From Lachnospiraceae bacterium (GTDB lineage: Bacteria; Bacillota; Clostridia; Lachnospirales; Lachnospiraceae): DNA of 64,000 nucleotides. This document shows, one piece after another, positions 15,721 to 24,654 of the stretch. The stretch covers positions 1 through 64,000 of the forward strand of contig JAQYAV010000038.1 of assembly GCA_029338675.1 (NCBI GenBank). Reading direction: 5' to 3'. The notes under the pieces are model-generated. The model saw only the letters and a list, made by a program, of their open reading frames with translations, was not told the origin of the DNA and ran no database searches. A program made the translations under genes and the position numbers. Numbering within the stretch: the stretch's first letter is position 1; each line of letters starts with the position of its first letter.

Positions 15721-17382
15721 ATGGATTTTTTGAAAATGTCTTTGACAGAACTGCGTGAATACGCAAAAAATAAAGGAATCAGAAATGTTTCAACATTAAA
15801 AAAAGTTGAATTAGCTGAGTTATTATCAAATGTTGAAAAAATGCTTAATAAAAGTAGTACTAAAGATACTTCTAGAGTGAATTCAACTACAGTAGATTCA
15901 ATTGATTCAAATACAGTGAATTCAACTACAGTAGATTCAATTGATTCAAATACAGTGAAATCATCTGCAGTAGATTCAAATACAGTGAATTCAACTACAG
16001 TAGATTCAACTACGGTGAAATCATCTGCAGTAGATTCAATTACAGTGGATTCTTCATCAGATAAAAAAACGTTAACAAAGAAAGTATCAGAAAAAGAAAA
16101 TTCAGAGAAGACTTTATCAGATAATAGTAGTTCAAAAAAAATATCATCAGATAAAGGTACGATAAATAAAGCAAAGTCTGAAAAAAATAATGATCAGCAA
16201 GCTGATGCTCAGATTGCCATTTTTGATGGTCAAGAGTACAATCCTGAATTAGATAGTGATAAAGAAGCAAATGGTATCCTTGAAGTTATGACAGAGGGAT
16301 ACGGATTTATTAGAAGTGCTAATTATATGCCAGGAGATAGAGATATTTATGTTTCTCCAATGCAAATTAAAAAATTTGGTCTTAAGAAAGGTGATATTCT
16401 TCGTGGACCAATTAGAACAAAAACACAGAGTGAAAAATTTAGTGCTTTATTATATATAAAGAGTGTTAATGGAGTTCTTCCTTCGGAGGCAGCAAAGCGT
16501 AAATCATTTGATGATATGACACCTATCTTTCCTAATGAAAGGATTAGTTTGGATGTTCCAGGTTCACCTGTTGCAATTAGAATAGTGGACTTGCTCTCAC
16601 CAATTGGAAAGGGACAACGAGGTATGATTGTTTCACCTCCTAAAGCAGGTAAGACAACATTACTTAAGGCAATTGCTAAGTGTATTAGCAGAAATAATAA
16701 AGATATGCATATGATAGTTCTTCTTATCGATGAAAGACCAGAGGAAGTAACTGATATTAGAGAATCTATAGAGGGTGAAAAAGTTGAAGTAATATATTCA
16801 ACTTTTGATGAACTTCCAGAACATCACAAGAGAGTATCAGAAATGGTAATTGAAAGAGCAAAGAGATTAGTTGAACACAAGAAAGACGTAGTTGTATTAC
16901 TTGATAGTATCACAAGATTGGCAAGGGCATATAACCTTACTGTTCCACCAAGTGGTAGAACATTGTCAGGTGGACTTGATCCTGCAGCACTTCATATGCC
17001 TAAAAGATTCTTTGGTGCTGCTAGAAATATGCGAGAAGGTGGAAGTCTTACAATTCTTGCAACAGCTTTAGTTGATACGGGAAGCAGAATGGATGATGTT
17101 GTTTTTGAAGAATTTAAGGGAACAGGCAACATGGAGCTTGTATTAGATAGAAAGCTTTCTGAAAAGCGAATTTTCCCTGCAATTGATATTGCTAAATCAG
17201 GAACAAGAAGAGATGATTTATTGCTCACAGCAGAGGAGATGGAAGTTGTAAATGGCATACATAAAGCACTTTCAGGTTCAAAATCTGAGGAAAGTATTGA
17301 AGAGATACTTAAGCTTTTCGTTAGAACAAAGAATAATCAGGAATTTATTCAGTATGTAAAAAATAGCCTTTTGAGAAAATAG
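15721..17382 (+). CDS. rho: transcription termination factor Rho with a repetitive N-terminal insertion
   Basis: A 553-residue hexameric RNA helicase that releases transcripts. The N-terminal SAP-like segment ([14 protein letters not shown]) is followed by a Ser/Thr/Val/Asp/Asn-rich low-complexity insertion at about residues 45-165. Then come the cold-shock-like RNA-binding domain ([16 protein letters not shown]) and the RecA-type ATPase with Walker A PPKAGKTT (Lys311), Walker [11 protein letters not shown], and the R-loop region [10 protein letters not shown]. The insertion is built from tandem DNA repeats at 15880-16051. Insertions here in other bacterial Rho proteins affect RNA binding or condensation. 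AAAGGAG precedes the ATG. Confidence 0.96.
   Translation: MDFLKMSLTELREYAKNKGIRNVSTLKKVELAELLSNVEKMLNKSSTKDTSRVNSTTVDSIDSNTVNSTTVDSIDSNTVKSSAVDSNTVNSTTVDSTTVKSSAVDSITVDSSSDKKTLTKKVSEKENSEKTLSDNSSSKKISSDKGTINKAKSEKNNDQQADAQIAIFDGQEYNPELDSDKEANGILEVMTEGYGFIRSANYMPGDRDIYVSPMQIKKFGLKKGDILRGPIRTKTQSEKFSALLYIKSVNGVLPSEAAKRKSFDDMTPIFPNERISLDVPGSPVAIRIVDLLSPIGKGQRGMIVSPPKAGKTTLLKAIAKCISRNNKDMHMIVLLIDERPEEVTDIRESIEGEKVEVIYSTFDELPEHHKRVSEMVIERAKRLVEHKKDVVVLLDSITRLARAYNLTVPPSGRTLSGGLDPAALHMPKRFFGAARNMREGGSLTILATALVDTGSRMDDVVFEEFKGTGNMELVLDRKLSEKRIFPAIDIAKSGTRRDDLLLTAEEMEVVNGIHKALSGSKSEESIEEILKLFVRTKNNQEFIQYVKNSLLRK
15880..16051 (+). repeat. in-frame tandem repeats inside rho
   Basis: A 39-bp unit (13 codons, [13 protein letters not shown]) at 15880 is repeated exactly at 15919, followed by shuffled sub-units encoding [23 protein letters not shown] text. 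All periods are multiples of three, so copy-number change keeps the frame. Confidence 0.9.
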
Positions 17383-17437
17383 AAAATACAAACATATAAA
17401 TTAATAAAACAAACATATAAATTAATAAAAAAAGTAC

Positions 17438-17466
17438 TTGAATTTATGCTTCGGCTATGATAAAAT
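17438..17466 (+). promoter_or_regulatory. promoter of rpmE
   Basis: TTGAAT at 17438-17443 and TAAAAT at 17461-17466 with an exact 17-bp spacer. Transcription would start near 17473, giving a leader of about 105 nt. Confidence 0.7.
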
Positions 17467-17481
17467 AACTTTCGTTGTAAG

Positions 17482-17547
17482 TATCTATGTGGGAAGTACA
17501 TAGATAAAATTATTTATGAAGAATCAAGGCATTTGCCTGTTCTCATA
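17482..17547 (+). ncRNA. structured leader of rpmE, candidate L31 ribosomal-protein leader
   Basis: Two hairpins lie in tandem between promoter and gene. The first pairs TATCTATGT (17482-17490) with ACATAGATA (17498-17506). The second pairs TATGA plus GAA (17515-17523) with TTCTCATA (17540-17547) and has an inner AGGC/GCCT stem. Several ribosomal-protein genes, L31 included, carry autoregulatory leaders in Firmicutes; matching this one to a known family needs a covariance-model search. Confidence 0.55.
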
Positions 17548-17578
17548 GAATTAATTTATAATATGTGAGGTGAAAAAC

Positions 17579-17782
17579 ATGAGAGAAGGAATACATCCAG
17601 ATTATTATCAGGCAAAGGTTGTTTGCAACTGTGGTAATGAATTCGTAACTGGTTCAACTAAGGAAGATATCCACGTAGAAATTTGTTCTAAGTGCCATTC
17701 ATTCTACACTGGTCAGCAGAAGGCTGCTCAGGCACGTGGTAGAATTGATAAGTTCAACCGTAAGTACGGCGTTCAGGCTTAA
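17579..17782 (+). CDS. rpmE: ribosomal protein L31, zinc-binding form
   Basis: A 67-residue large-subunit protein. The CxC and CxxC pairs (CNCGNEF and [10 protein letters not shown]) identify the zinc-containing C+ form rather than the zinc-free paralogue. A GTG at 17570 is in frame, but GAGGTG there is the ribosome binding site of ATG 17579, and [10 protein letters not shown] is the usual N terminus. The leader carries two hairpins and a promoter of its own, and a strong terminator follows. Confidence 0.97.
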   Translation: MREGIHPDYYQAKVVCNCGNEFVTGSTKEDIHVEICSKCHSFYTGQQKAAQARGRIDKFNRKYGVQA

Positions 17783-17798
17783 TTATATTGACATTTAT

Positions 17799-17831
17799 GG
17801 CTTGTTACATTATGTAGCAAGCCTGTTTTTA
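17799..17831 (+). terminator. terminator after rpmE
   Basis: GGCTTG and TACAT pair with ATGTA and CAAGCC (17799-17823), followed by TGTTTTT. Confidence 0.85.
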
Positions 17832-17973
17832 GTTTAAGGGATTTTTCTTTATTGAAATTTTCTTTATTGAAATTTTCTTTATGGGATTTTTAATTATTGA
17901 AATTTTTAAATTATTGAAATTTTTCATTGATATGAATTAAACTGCAATTATTAGAAAGAATAGGATAGTAAAA

Positions 17974-18978
17974 TTGGGTAGAGTTAGCATAGGTGGACAG
18001 GCAGTAATTGAAGGCGTAATGATGAAAAATACAGACAAATACGCTATAGCAGTTAGAAAGCCTGATCAGGAAATAATAGTTGATGTTAAAGATTACGTAC
18101 CTGCTATTCAAAAACACAAGATTTTAAGGTTACCTATATTAAGAGGTATATTTAATTTTGTTGAATCAATGGTAATAGGTATAAAAACTCTTACATTCTC
18201 TGCTGATTTCTATGAAGATGAAGAGGAAACAGTAAAAGAAAAGAAGAGATTAGAAAAGAAAAAACAGAAGGTAATTGAAAAAGCAACTAAAAAAGGCTTA
18301 GACATTGAGAAAGTAACTAAGGAATTCGAAGAAAAACAAAAGAAAGATTCTGACAGTGTTATGATATTTTGTACTGTTGCAATGTCCCTTGTTATGGCAG
18401 TAGGACTATTTATGCTTTTGCCAGCATGGATTGCGTCTTTGGTAGATGATATGATTACGAATCATTTTGTATTAGGACTTATTGAGGGCATAATAAGACT
18501 AATAATATTCATGACGTATATATGGCTTATTTCTAGAATGGAAGATATAAAACGAACATTTATGTATCATGGGGCAGAGCACAAAACAATTAATTGTCTT
18601 GAACATGGAAATGATTTAACAGTTGAAAATGTTATGAAGGCTTCAAGATTTCATAAAAGATGTGGAACAAGCTTTTTGTTTATAGTTATGCTTGTTAGTA
18701 TTTTAGTATTTATGTGCATTAAAACAGATACAGTTTTATTAAGATTAATATATAGATTGCTTTTGGTTCCTGTTATTGCAGGTATATCTTATGAGTTTAT
18801 TAGATATGCGGGGAAAAGCGAATCTTTAATTGCTAATTTACTTAGCAAGCCAGGCCTTTTGATACAGAGATTTACTACATTAGAGCCTACTCCAGATATG
18901 GTTGAGGTTGCAATTAAATCTGTTGAAGGTGTTCTTGACTGGAGAAAATATTTAGAAGAAGAAAGAAAGTCTAAGTGA
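17974..18978 (+). CDS. yqhQ: YqhQ / DUF1385 family membrane protein
   Basis: A 334-residue integral membrane protein of the DUF1385 family. The invariant N-terminal GGQAVIEGVMM is present at residues 7-17, and RTFMYHGAEHKTINCLE follows in the middle. Predicted membrane segments lie at about 133-155, 161-182, 228-246 and 252-270, and a charged coiled region separates the N terminus from the first. The start is a TTG, supported by AGGATAG upstream and because the conserved motif begins six residues in; no ATG is available before it. It precedes prmC by 7 bp, the usual order. Biochemical role unknown. Confidence 0.9.
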   Translation: MGRVSIGGQAVIEGVMMKNTDKYAIAVRKPDQEIIVDVKDYVPAIQKHKILRLPILRGIFNFVESMVIGIKTLTFSADFYEDEEETVKEKKRLEKKKQKVIEKATKKGLDIEKVTKEFEEKQKKDSDSVMIFCTVAMSLVMAVGLFMLLPAWIASLVDDMITNHFVLGLIEGIIRLIIFMTYIWLISRMEDIKRTFMYHGAEHKTINCLEHGNDLTVENVMKASRFHKRCGTSFLFIVMLVSILVFMCIKTDTVLLRLIYRLLLVPVIAGISYEFIRYAGKSESLIANLLSKPGLLIQRFTTLEPTPDMVEVAIKSVEGVLDWRKYLEEERKSK

Positions 18979-18985
18979 GGACAAT

Positions 18986-19831
18986 ATGAAGGTTAAAGAA
19001 CTTGTACAATATGGTGAAGCTGTTCTTAAGGAAGCAGGAATAGAAACCTATAAAAGTGATGTTAAGGTGCTTATTACATATGTGCTTAACGTATTATATA
19101 GTGACTATTTTATGTGCTTAGATAAAGAAGCTACTGAAGAACAAAATAAATTATTTCAGAATGTAATCAACAAGAGAAAGACACTTTATCCTTGCCAATA
19201 CATTACTAATTCCCAGGAGTTTATGGGGCTGGAATTTTATGTTTCTGAAGGAGTGTTGATTCCTAGACCAGAAACTGAATTACTTGTTGAAGAAGCGATT
19301 AAACAATCTTTTGATAAGAGTATGAGAGTCTTAGATCTTTGTTGTGGAAGCGGCTGTATTGGAATAAGTTATAGTATATTGCGTAAGCAAAAGGGATATG
19401 ATGATAAAGTGGTATTAGGAGATATTTCTCCTGTTGCTATTGAAATATCTACACGAAATAATAATACATATGATGCAGCTTGTGATATTGTTCAGACAGA
19501 TCTGTTTAGTAATATTAGTGGCAGATTTAATATGATTATTTCAAATCCACCTTATATTGAAACTGAAGAGATAGACAAGCTTATGGAAGATGTAAAATGC
19601 TTTGAACCAAGGCTTGCTTTAGATGGTTTAGAGGATGGTTTATTCTTCTATAGAGAGATAATATCAAAAGCAAAAAATTATTTTGAGGATAGTGGATGTT
19701 TGATTTTTGAAATTGGGTACAATCAATATGAAGCAGTGAAAGCCTTATTCGAAAGGGAAGGGTATCACGATATAAAACTAATAAAAGATTACGCAGGTCT
19801 TGACAGAATCGTTTTGGCAAGATATAGTTAA
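18986..19831 (+). CDS. prmC: peptide chain release factor N5-glutamine methyltransferase
   Basis: A 281-residue SAM-dependent methyltransferase that modifies the Gln of the GGQ motif in release factors. The SAM-binding LDLCCGSGCIGIS and the catalytic SNPPYIETEE are visible, and an N-terminal helical substrate-binding domain precedes them. Length is typical. The start follows GTGAGGACA and lies 7 bp after yqhQ; its substrate gene prfA begins 39 bp downstream, so enzyme and substrate are co-transcribed. Confidence 0.95.
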   Translation: MKVKELVQYGEAVLKEAGIETYKSDVKVLITYVLNVLYSDYFMCLDKEATEEQNKLFQNVINKRKTLYPCQYITNSQEFMGLEFYVSEGVLIPRPETELLVEEAIKQSFDKSMRVLDLCCGSGCIGISYSILRKQKGYDDKVVLGDISPVAIEISTRNNNTYDAACDIVQTDLFSNISGRFNMIISNPPYIETEEIDKLMEDVKCFEPRLALDGLEDGLFFYREIISKAKNYFEDSGCLIFEIGYNQYEAVKALFEREGYHDIKLIKDYAGLDRIVLARYS

Positions 19832-19870
19832 TCGGATTGGATTTATTTATTTTAGTCTGGGAGGAAAACA

Positions 19871-20950
19871 ATGTTTGATAAATTAGAAGATTTGGTTGCA
19901 AGATTGGAAGAATTACAAGCTCAATTAAGTGATCCTGCAGTTATATCTAATCAGGATAAGTTCAGATTACTTATGAAGGAACAAAGTGATCTTGCTCCAA
20001 TAGTAGATAAATATCTTGAATATAAAGATGCAAAGCAGACAATTGAAGATAGTCTCATGATGTTAGATGAAGAAAATGATGAAGACATGAGAGAGATGCT
20101 CAAGGAGGAGCTTAATAGTGCAAAGGCACAGGTGGAGACATGTGAGCAGGAGCTTAAAATCTTACTTCTTCCTAAGGATCCTAACGATGAGAGAAACGTT
20201 ATTGTTGAAATTCGTGCAGGTGCAGGTGGAGATGAAGCTGCATTATTTGCTGCTGAATTGTATCGTATGTATGTTCATTATGTAGAAAGCAGACGATGGA
20301 AGGCAGAGCTTATGGAAGTTGAAGAAATTGGTATTGGAGGTATGAAATCAGTTACTTTTATGGTGACTGGTAATGGTGCATATTCTGTCCTTAAATACGA
20401 GAGTGGTGTGCATCGTGTACAGCGTGTTCCTGAAACTGAATCAGGTGGACGTATTCATACTTCAACAGCCAGTGTAGCAGTTCTTCCAGAGGCTGATGAG
20501 ATGGATGAAATTGATATTCCAGAAAAGGATATTCGTATTGATGTTATGCGTGCTTCTGGTAATGGTGGTCAGTGTGTTAATACAACTGACTCTGCAGTTC
20601 GTTTAACTCACTATCCGACTGGTATTGTTGTATATAGTCAGACTGAAAAGTCACAGTTACAGAATAAAGCCAAAGCTTTTGCATTACTTAAGGCTAAGCT
20701 TCTTGATATTGAGATGCAGAAACGTCACGACGCTGAGGCTGATCTTAGAAAGAGTCAGGTAGGTACAGGTGATCGTTCAGAGAAGATAAGAACATACAAC
20801 TTCCCACAGGGCCGTGTAACTGATCATAGAATTGGACTTACATTGTATAAGCTTGATAAGATTATGAATGGAGATATTCAGGAGATTATTGATGCTTGTA
20901 TAGCGGCTGATCAGACAGCAAAACTTGCTAAGATGAATGAGCAGGCATAG
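19871..20950 (+). CDS. prfA: peptide chain release factor 1
   Basis: A 359-residue RF1. The peptidyl-transferase motif GGQ is at residues 232-234 in [18 protein letters not shown], and the stop-codon recognition tripeptide is PET in [14 protein letters not shown], the PxT form of RF1 (recognises UAA and UAG) rather than the SPF form of RF2. GGGAGG precedes the ATG. It ends the yqhQ-prmC-prfA operon, which is closed by a terminator at 20989. Confidence 0.97.
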   Translation: MFDKLEDLVARLEELQAQLSDPAVISNQDKFRLLMKEQSDLAPIVDKYLEYKDAKQTIEDSLMMLDEENDEDMREMLKEELNSAKAQVETCEQELKILLLPKDPNDERNVIVEIRAGAGGDEAALFAAELYRMYVHYVESRRWKAELMEVEEIGIGGMKSVTFMVTGNGAYSVLKYESGVHRVQRVPETESGGRIHTSTASVAVLPEADEMDEIDIPEKDIRIDVMRASGNGGQCVNTTDSAVRLTHYPTGIVVYSQTEKSQLQNKAKAFALLKAKLLDIEMQKRHDAEADLRKSQVGTGDRSEKIRTYNFPQGRVTDHRIGLTLYKLDKIMNGDIQEIIDACIAADQTAKLAKMNEQA

Positions 20951-20988
20951 TATGTGAATTAACATATTGCTAATATAAGAGAAAATTA

Positions 20989-21028
20989 GACGATAGATTA
21001 AGAATTTTTCTTGATTTATCGTCTTTTT
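20989..21028 (+). terminator. terminator after prfA
   Basis: GACGATA (20989-20995) pairs with TATCGTC (21017-21023); an inner AAGAA/TTCTT stem continues and TTTTT follows. Confidence 0.8.
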
Positions 21029-21105
21029 GCTTTTGTAAAAACGGTAAAACTCTATTAAAAAATGGTGAATTATTTTGAAAATAAAGGGATACTCGTTCCA
21101 CATAA

Positions 21106-22122
21106 ACAAGTGATAGATTATTTCATATAAACTACGTTCAAACATATGGTGACAGTCAAGGAATAAAGTATAATGGTGATATGGCTGGTACATTGGGTCA
21201 GTCTAAGCGATTAGAAGGAATAAAAGTAAATGTAACAGGAAATAATAAATTAGGAATTCAATATACAACTCATTGCCAATCATATGGCTGGTTGGCATGG
21301 TCTTCAAATGGTGAAGAGAGTGGAACAAGAGGAGAGGCTAAGCGACTTGAAGCTATAAAGATAAAGTTGACAGGTTCTGATAAGGATAAATATGATGTGT
21401 ATTATCGTGTGCATGCACAAAGCTACGGCTGGCTGGCATGGGCAAAAAACGGTGCACCGGCAGGTACGTCAGGATATGCTAAAAGACTTGAAGCAATTCA
21501 AATAGTTGTTGTAAAAAAGGGAGAGAAGGCTCCAGAACTAGATTACAAAGGAGTGTATGCTTCAAAGAGTGTAAATTCTAAGCTAGCATATATAGAAAAA
21601 AAGTCAGAGAAAATAGATATACCAGGTTATGAAGACAAGACTAATATTATGTATAAAACGCATGTACAGACATTGGGATGGCAAAAATGGGTTGTAAACG
21701 GTATGGTTTCTGGAACGACAGGCATGGCAAAACGTTTAGAGGGAATTAATATAAAACTTAGCAATAAGGGATGTGCTGGTGGAATTGAATATATGACACA
21801 TATTCAGTCATATGGTTGGGAAAAAAAATGGAAACGAGATGGTGAAATGTCAGGGACATCAGGGCAAGCTAAGCGACTTGAGGGAATAAGAATAAGATTA
21901 TACGGAGAAATGGCTAAGAAATATGATGTATATTATCGCGTGCATGCACAATCTTTTGGATGGTTAGGCTGGGCAAAGAATGGTGAAGAGTCTGGTACAG
22001 CTAAATTGGCTAAAAGATTAGAAGGTATACAAGTAGTTATATTGTCAAAAGGTTCGAAAGCACCTTCAAATAACTACGGAGGAATAAAAAGTAATAAAAG
22101 TGTAGCTTTTGTTACTAAGTGA
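21106..22122 (+). pseudogene. 5'-truncated ChW-repeat surface protein
   Basis: Six ChW repeats (clostridial hydrophobic with conserved Trp; pattern Y.VH.QSYGW..W..NG..SGT.G.AKRLE.I.I.L) fill the reading frame. The first repeat (VQTYGDSQG) already lies upstream of the first ATG at 21181, and the frame is open back to a stop at 21103-21105 with no ATG, GTG or TTG and no signal peptide. The full-length relative at 35404 has a signal peptide directly before such repeats. ATG 21181 has only GGTGAT in front. I therefore call it a truncated gene, although a cytoplasmic fragment from 21181 (313 residues) cannot be excluded. Confidence 0.7.
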
Positions 22123-22245
22123 TTTTTTAAATTATTATATCAGGATATAGCTTGTGTTATAAATATAGCCTAGGTGATTGATGAGGAAAAAGAAGTATTG
22201 TAGGTTAGATGTATTGAGGAATATATAATTTGATATAAAAGATTC

Positions 22246-22293
22246 AAGAAGCTGTCGTATTAAGCTATGATTAGCACGCAGCTTCTTTTTTTG
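22246..22293 (+). terminator. terminator between the ChW gene fragment and the Rpn locus
   Basis: AAGAAGCTG (22246-22254) pairs with CAGCTTCTT (22279-22287), followed by a T run. Confidence 0.8.
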
Positions 22294-22396
22294 TTTTATA
22301 TAATAAATTCTTGAAAATAAAATCAGAGACCTCATAAAGTATTTACTGTAATAGTTAGACAAAATACCAGCAGAGCGCAGAAAAAATGATAAGGAA

Positions 22397-22681
22397 TTAA
22401 CTTGATTTATTCATTTTAGTTTTAAATTCGTCAATACTGCATACTGTCATGGAAAGCTTGCACCAGCTTTTTAATATTGAAATATCTTCCTCGGTTTTGA
22501 TAATATTCTTGAGTTCTTCATCTACATCACCGTAGGTAATTAATTGTTCCAATATAGTTTCAGCCAAAGAAATGAGTTTTCCTTGAGATATACCTTGAGA
22601 TATACCTTGAGATATACCTTTTTCCAGACCGATTTTTATACCTTGTTGTTTGTAATATTCCTTTTCTTCCCAAGACTGCAT
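22397..22681 (-). CDS. stand-alone Rpn C-terminal domain (RpnS-like candidate antitoxin)
   Basis: A 94-residue protein almost identical to the last 90 residues of the adjacent Rpn nuclease. It differs mainly by having three GISQ units (GISQGISQGISQG) where the nuclease has two. The ATG at 22681 is preceded by GAGGTGAAATAT, an ideal ribosome binding site; an upstream in-frame ATG at 22699 lacks one. It contains no nuclease residues. In E. coli the separately translated C-terminal product of rpn genes (RpnS) blocks the full-length toxin (RpnL), and its four-residue repeat number varies. By analogy this is a duplicated free-standing inhibitor; untested. Confidence 0.75.
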   Translation of the reverse strand: MQSWEEKEYYKQQGIKIGLEKGISQGISQGISQGKLISLAETILEQLITYGDVDEELKNIIKTEEDISILKSWCKLSMTVCSIDEFKTKMNKSS

Positions 22682-22713
22682 ATATTTCACCTCAATCATG
22701 CTATTATCTTCGA

Positions 22714-22986
22714 TTAACTTGGTTTATTCATCTTAGTTTTAAATTCGTCAATACTGCATACTGTCATGGAAAGTTTGCACCAGCTTTTCAGTATTGAAAT
22801 ATCTTCCTCAGTTTTGATAGTATTCTTGAGTTCTTCATCTACATCACCGTAGGTAATTAATTCTTCCAATATAGTTTCAGCCAAAGAAATGAGTTTTCCT
22901 TGAGATATACCTTGAGATATACCTTTTTCTAGGCCAATTTTTATACCTGGTTGTTTGTAATATTCCTTTTCTTCCCAAGACTGCAT
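22714..22986 (-). CDS. putative intragenic Rpn C-terminal product
   Basis: Same frame as the nuclease gene, beginning at Met225. Evidence is the strong, correctly spaced ribosome binding site GAGGTG inside the coding sequence, conserved base for base in the downstream duplicate, plus the published RpnL/RpnS precedent in E. coli. Expression is inferred. Confidence 0.55.
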   Translation of the reverse strand: MQSWEEKEYYKQPGIKIGLEKGISQGISQGKLISLAETILEELITYGDVDEELKNTIKTEEDISILKSWCKLSMTVCSIDEFKTKMNKPS

Positions 22987-23658
22987 ATATTTCACCTCAA
23001 TCATGCTATTATCTTTGATTACCTTGGTCATGTTATGTAACTTAATAAGCTCAGGATTCACTGCGTTATCTTCTGAGCTATCTACTAGATATTTTAGCAT
23101 ATCAGAAAGCTTTTTACTAGGAATATCTTTTGTTCCATATGCGTTCAGGAAGATGGTTGTTGCCCCATCATTATATGGCATAGCTGGTTCTTCTATACAC
23201 TGTTGTCTGATAGTATACATCATTCTAGATAAGCCAAATGGATCATACGGGAGAAGGAGAATAATATATAATTCATCGTATTTGCTATTAGATTTTGTTA
23301 TATTTGCATCAATAATTGAGTGATATAAACGAGCTCTCTTTTCTTCGCTACCTACAATTTTATTCGGCTCTAAGTCGTATATTATAGGGATTGACGATAT
23401 GGATACATCTGCCATTTCTTCTCCAGCAGAATTCTCGTAAACTTTTATATAAGCATCCATTTGAATACCGCGTTTACCGGTATCAATTCCTTGGATTATT
23501 TTTTGTCCTTCGATTTCTAGTTTGCCAATTTTCTTTTTTATTATAGGTTCTAGAACTAAGCGGGCAAATTCTTTGGCTTGTTCTTTGTCTTCTTGAAGCA
23601 TTAATTCGTTGAATAAAAAGTTGTCAATGATATTAAGGTCTTTTAAATGTTTCTTCAC
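22714..23658 (-). CDS. Rpn family PD-(D/E)XK nuclease / putative transposase
   Basis: A 314-residue protein of the recombination-promoting nuclease family. The nuclease core includes Asp68 in IQMDAYIKVYE and Glu97 in YDLEPN, where the canonical third residue (Lys or Gln) reads Asn, then KRARLYHSIIDA and a helical tail with GISQ repeats. Inside the gene an ATG at 22986 (Met225) is preceded by GAGGTGAAATAT and could start a separate 90-residue C-terminal protein. Downstream lies a duplicated copy of that domain. Rpn proteins are DNases; in E. coli some act in phage defence. It may instead be a mildly degenerate mobile-element gene. Confidence 0.85.
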   Translation of the reverse strand: MKKHLKDLNIIDNFLFNELMLQEDKEQAKEFARLVLEPIIKKKIGKLEIEGQKIIQGIDTGKRGIQMDAYIKVYENSAGEEMADVSISSIPIIYDLEPNKIVGSEEKRARLYHSIIDANITKSNSKYDELYIILLLPYDPFGLSRMMYTIRQQCIEEPAMPYNDGATTIFLNAYGTKDIPSKKLSDMLKYLVDSSEDNAVNPELIKLHNMTKVIKDNSMIEVKYMQSWEEKEYYKQPGIKIGLEKGISQGISQGKLISLAETILEELITYGDVDEELKNTIKTEEDISILKSWCKLSMTVCSIDEFKTKMNKPS

Positions 23659-23930
23659 TTAAGGTACCATCCTTTATTAGCATAGATTTTATAATAATTG
23701 AAATAGTCAGTGAGATATCACCTGATTAGTAGAATGTATAAAGAAATATAATTGAACATTCTTGATGATAATAATGTAAGTACCAATAATTGTCAAGCAA
23801 CAAATTGTGTCATTTTCAGACTGTAAACTTGCGGTGAAAAATGAATTATAAAAATATGCAATAATAAAATAAGCTAAGTCTGTTTGGATGAGACTTGAAT
23901 AATATTTATGCAACGAAAGGGAGGATGAGA

Positions 23931-24509
23931 ATGGGTTTGTTTAATAGTGGCAATAGTGATGACCAAGAAGAAATGGATAACTTTGAAAACTATGATGAGG
24001 CAGATGAAGATGTTACAAGGCAGGAAATTTTAGAGATTTTGCTAAATACAAGAGAGCAGTATCAGTTTATTGAGAATCTTGTGAAAAATCAGATTGAAGT
24101 AAAGGACCAGCAGATTGATAAGTTACATTCTGAGCTTGAGTATTATAAGAAGGATTCTGCGGAAAGATTCTCAGATCAGCTTATGAAGGCAGTGATAAAA
24201 GTTAGGAAGGATATGCTTAAGCTTATTAATAAAGATAATTTTGAAGATATGTCTGGGGATGAAATAAGAAGAGAGTACGTCTATATAAGTGAAGATTTAA
24301 CAGATTTACTAGAACAGCAGAACGTTGATCCTTATAGGACTGAACCAGGAGAAAACTTTGACCCAGCCTTGCATCAGCCTAAGCTTGAGATAACAGATGA
24401 TGTTACCTTAGATAAAACTATAAAGGAAAGCTTGAGTGAAGGATATAAGAAAAAGGATAAGGTTCTTATACCAGAGAGAGTTATTGTGTATCAGTATAAA
24501 CAACCTTAA
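23931..24509 (+). CDS. GrpE-like nucleotide exchange factor
   Basis: A 192-residue protein. An acidic N-terminal tail (DDQEEMDNFENYDEADED) leads into a long coiled coil at about residues 30-85. The C-terminal part, FDPALHQPKLEITDD followed by GYKKKDKVLIPERVIVY, resembles the beta-domain of GrpE, which opens the nucleotide site of Hsp70. The gene is immediately upstream of an unusual Hsp70, so the pair probably works together. Start at 23931 is set by AAAGGGAGG 6 bases upstream; ATG 23925 and 23895 are less well placed. The main cellular grpE-dnaK pair is presumably elsewhere. Divergent enough that the name rests on the tail motif and context. Confidence 0.75.
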   Translation: MGLFNSGNSDDQEEMDNFENYDEADEDVTRQEILEILLNTREQYQFIENLVKNQIEVKDQQIDKLHSELEYYKKDSAERFSDQLMKAVIKVRKDMLKLINKDNFEDMSGDEIRREYVYISEDLTDLLEQQNVDPYRTEPGENFDPALHQPKLEITDDVTLDKTIKESLSEGYKKKDKVLIPERVIVYQYKQP

Positions 24510-24654
24510 CAAGAATATAGCCTATGACTATTTTCTACAATGGATACATAGAAAGTATTCAAAAGGTATGCTGAAAAACTAAGAAGAAGCAAATAGGCAG
24601 TACAGGATAAACCTGTAAAAAATTACAAAAAAAGGATAAAAGGAGAAAAACAAA

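Larger units (their letters stand above)
22397..23004 (-). repeat. tandem duplication of about 300 bp covering the Rpn C-terminal coding region
   Basis: The block 22397-22699 is repeated at 22714-23004 with only scattered substitutions. The length difference of exactly 12 bp equals one GISQ codon block. Similarity continues a few bases past the ATG (CTATTATCTT) and then stops, marking the duplication boundary. Confidence 0.9.

Noticed and set aside
20777..21193. 138-codon minus-strand ORF across the prfA end
   Set aside because: Overlaps prfA and its terminator antisense; rich in Tyr, His and Ile, as random AT-rich sequence is, with no motif.
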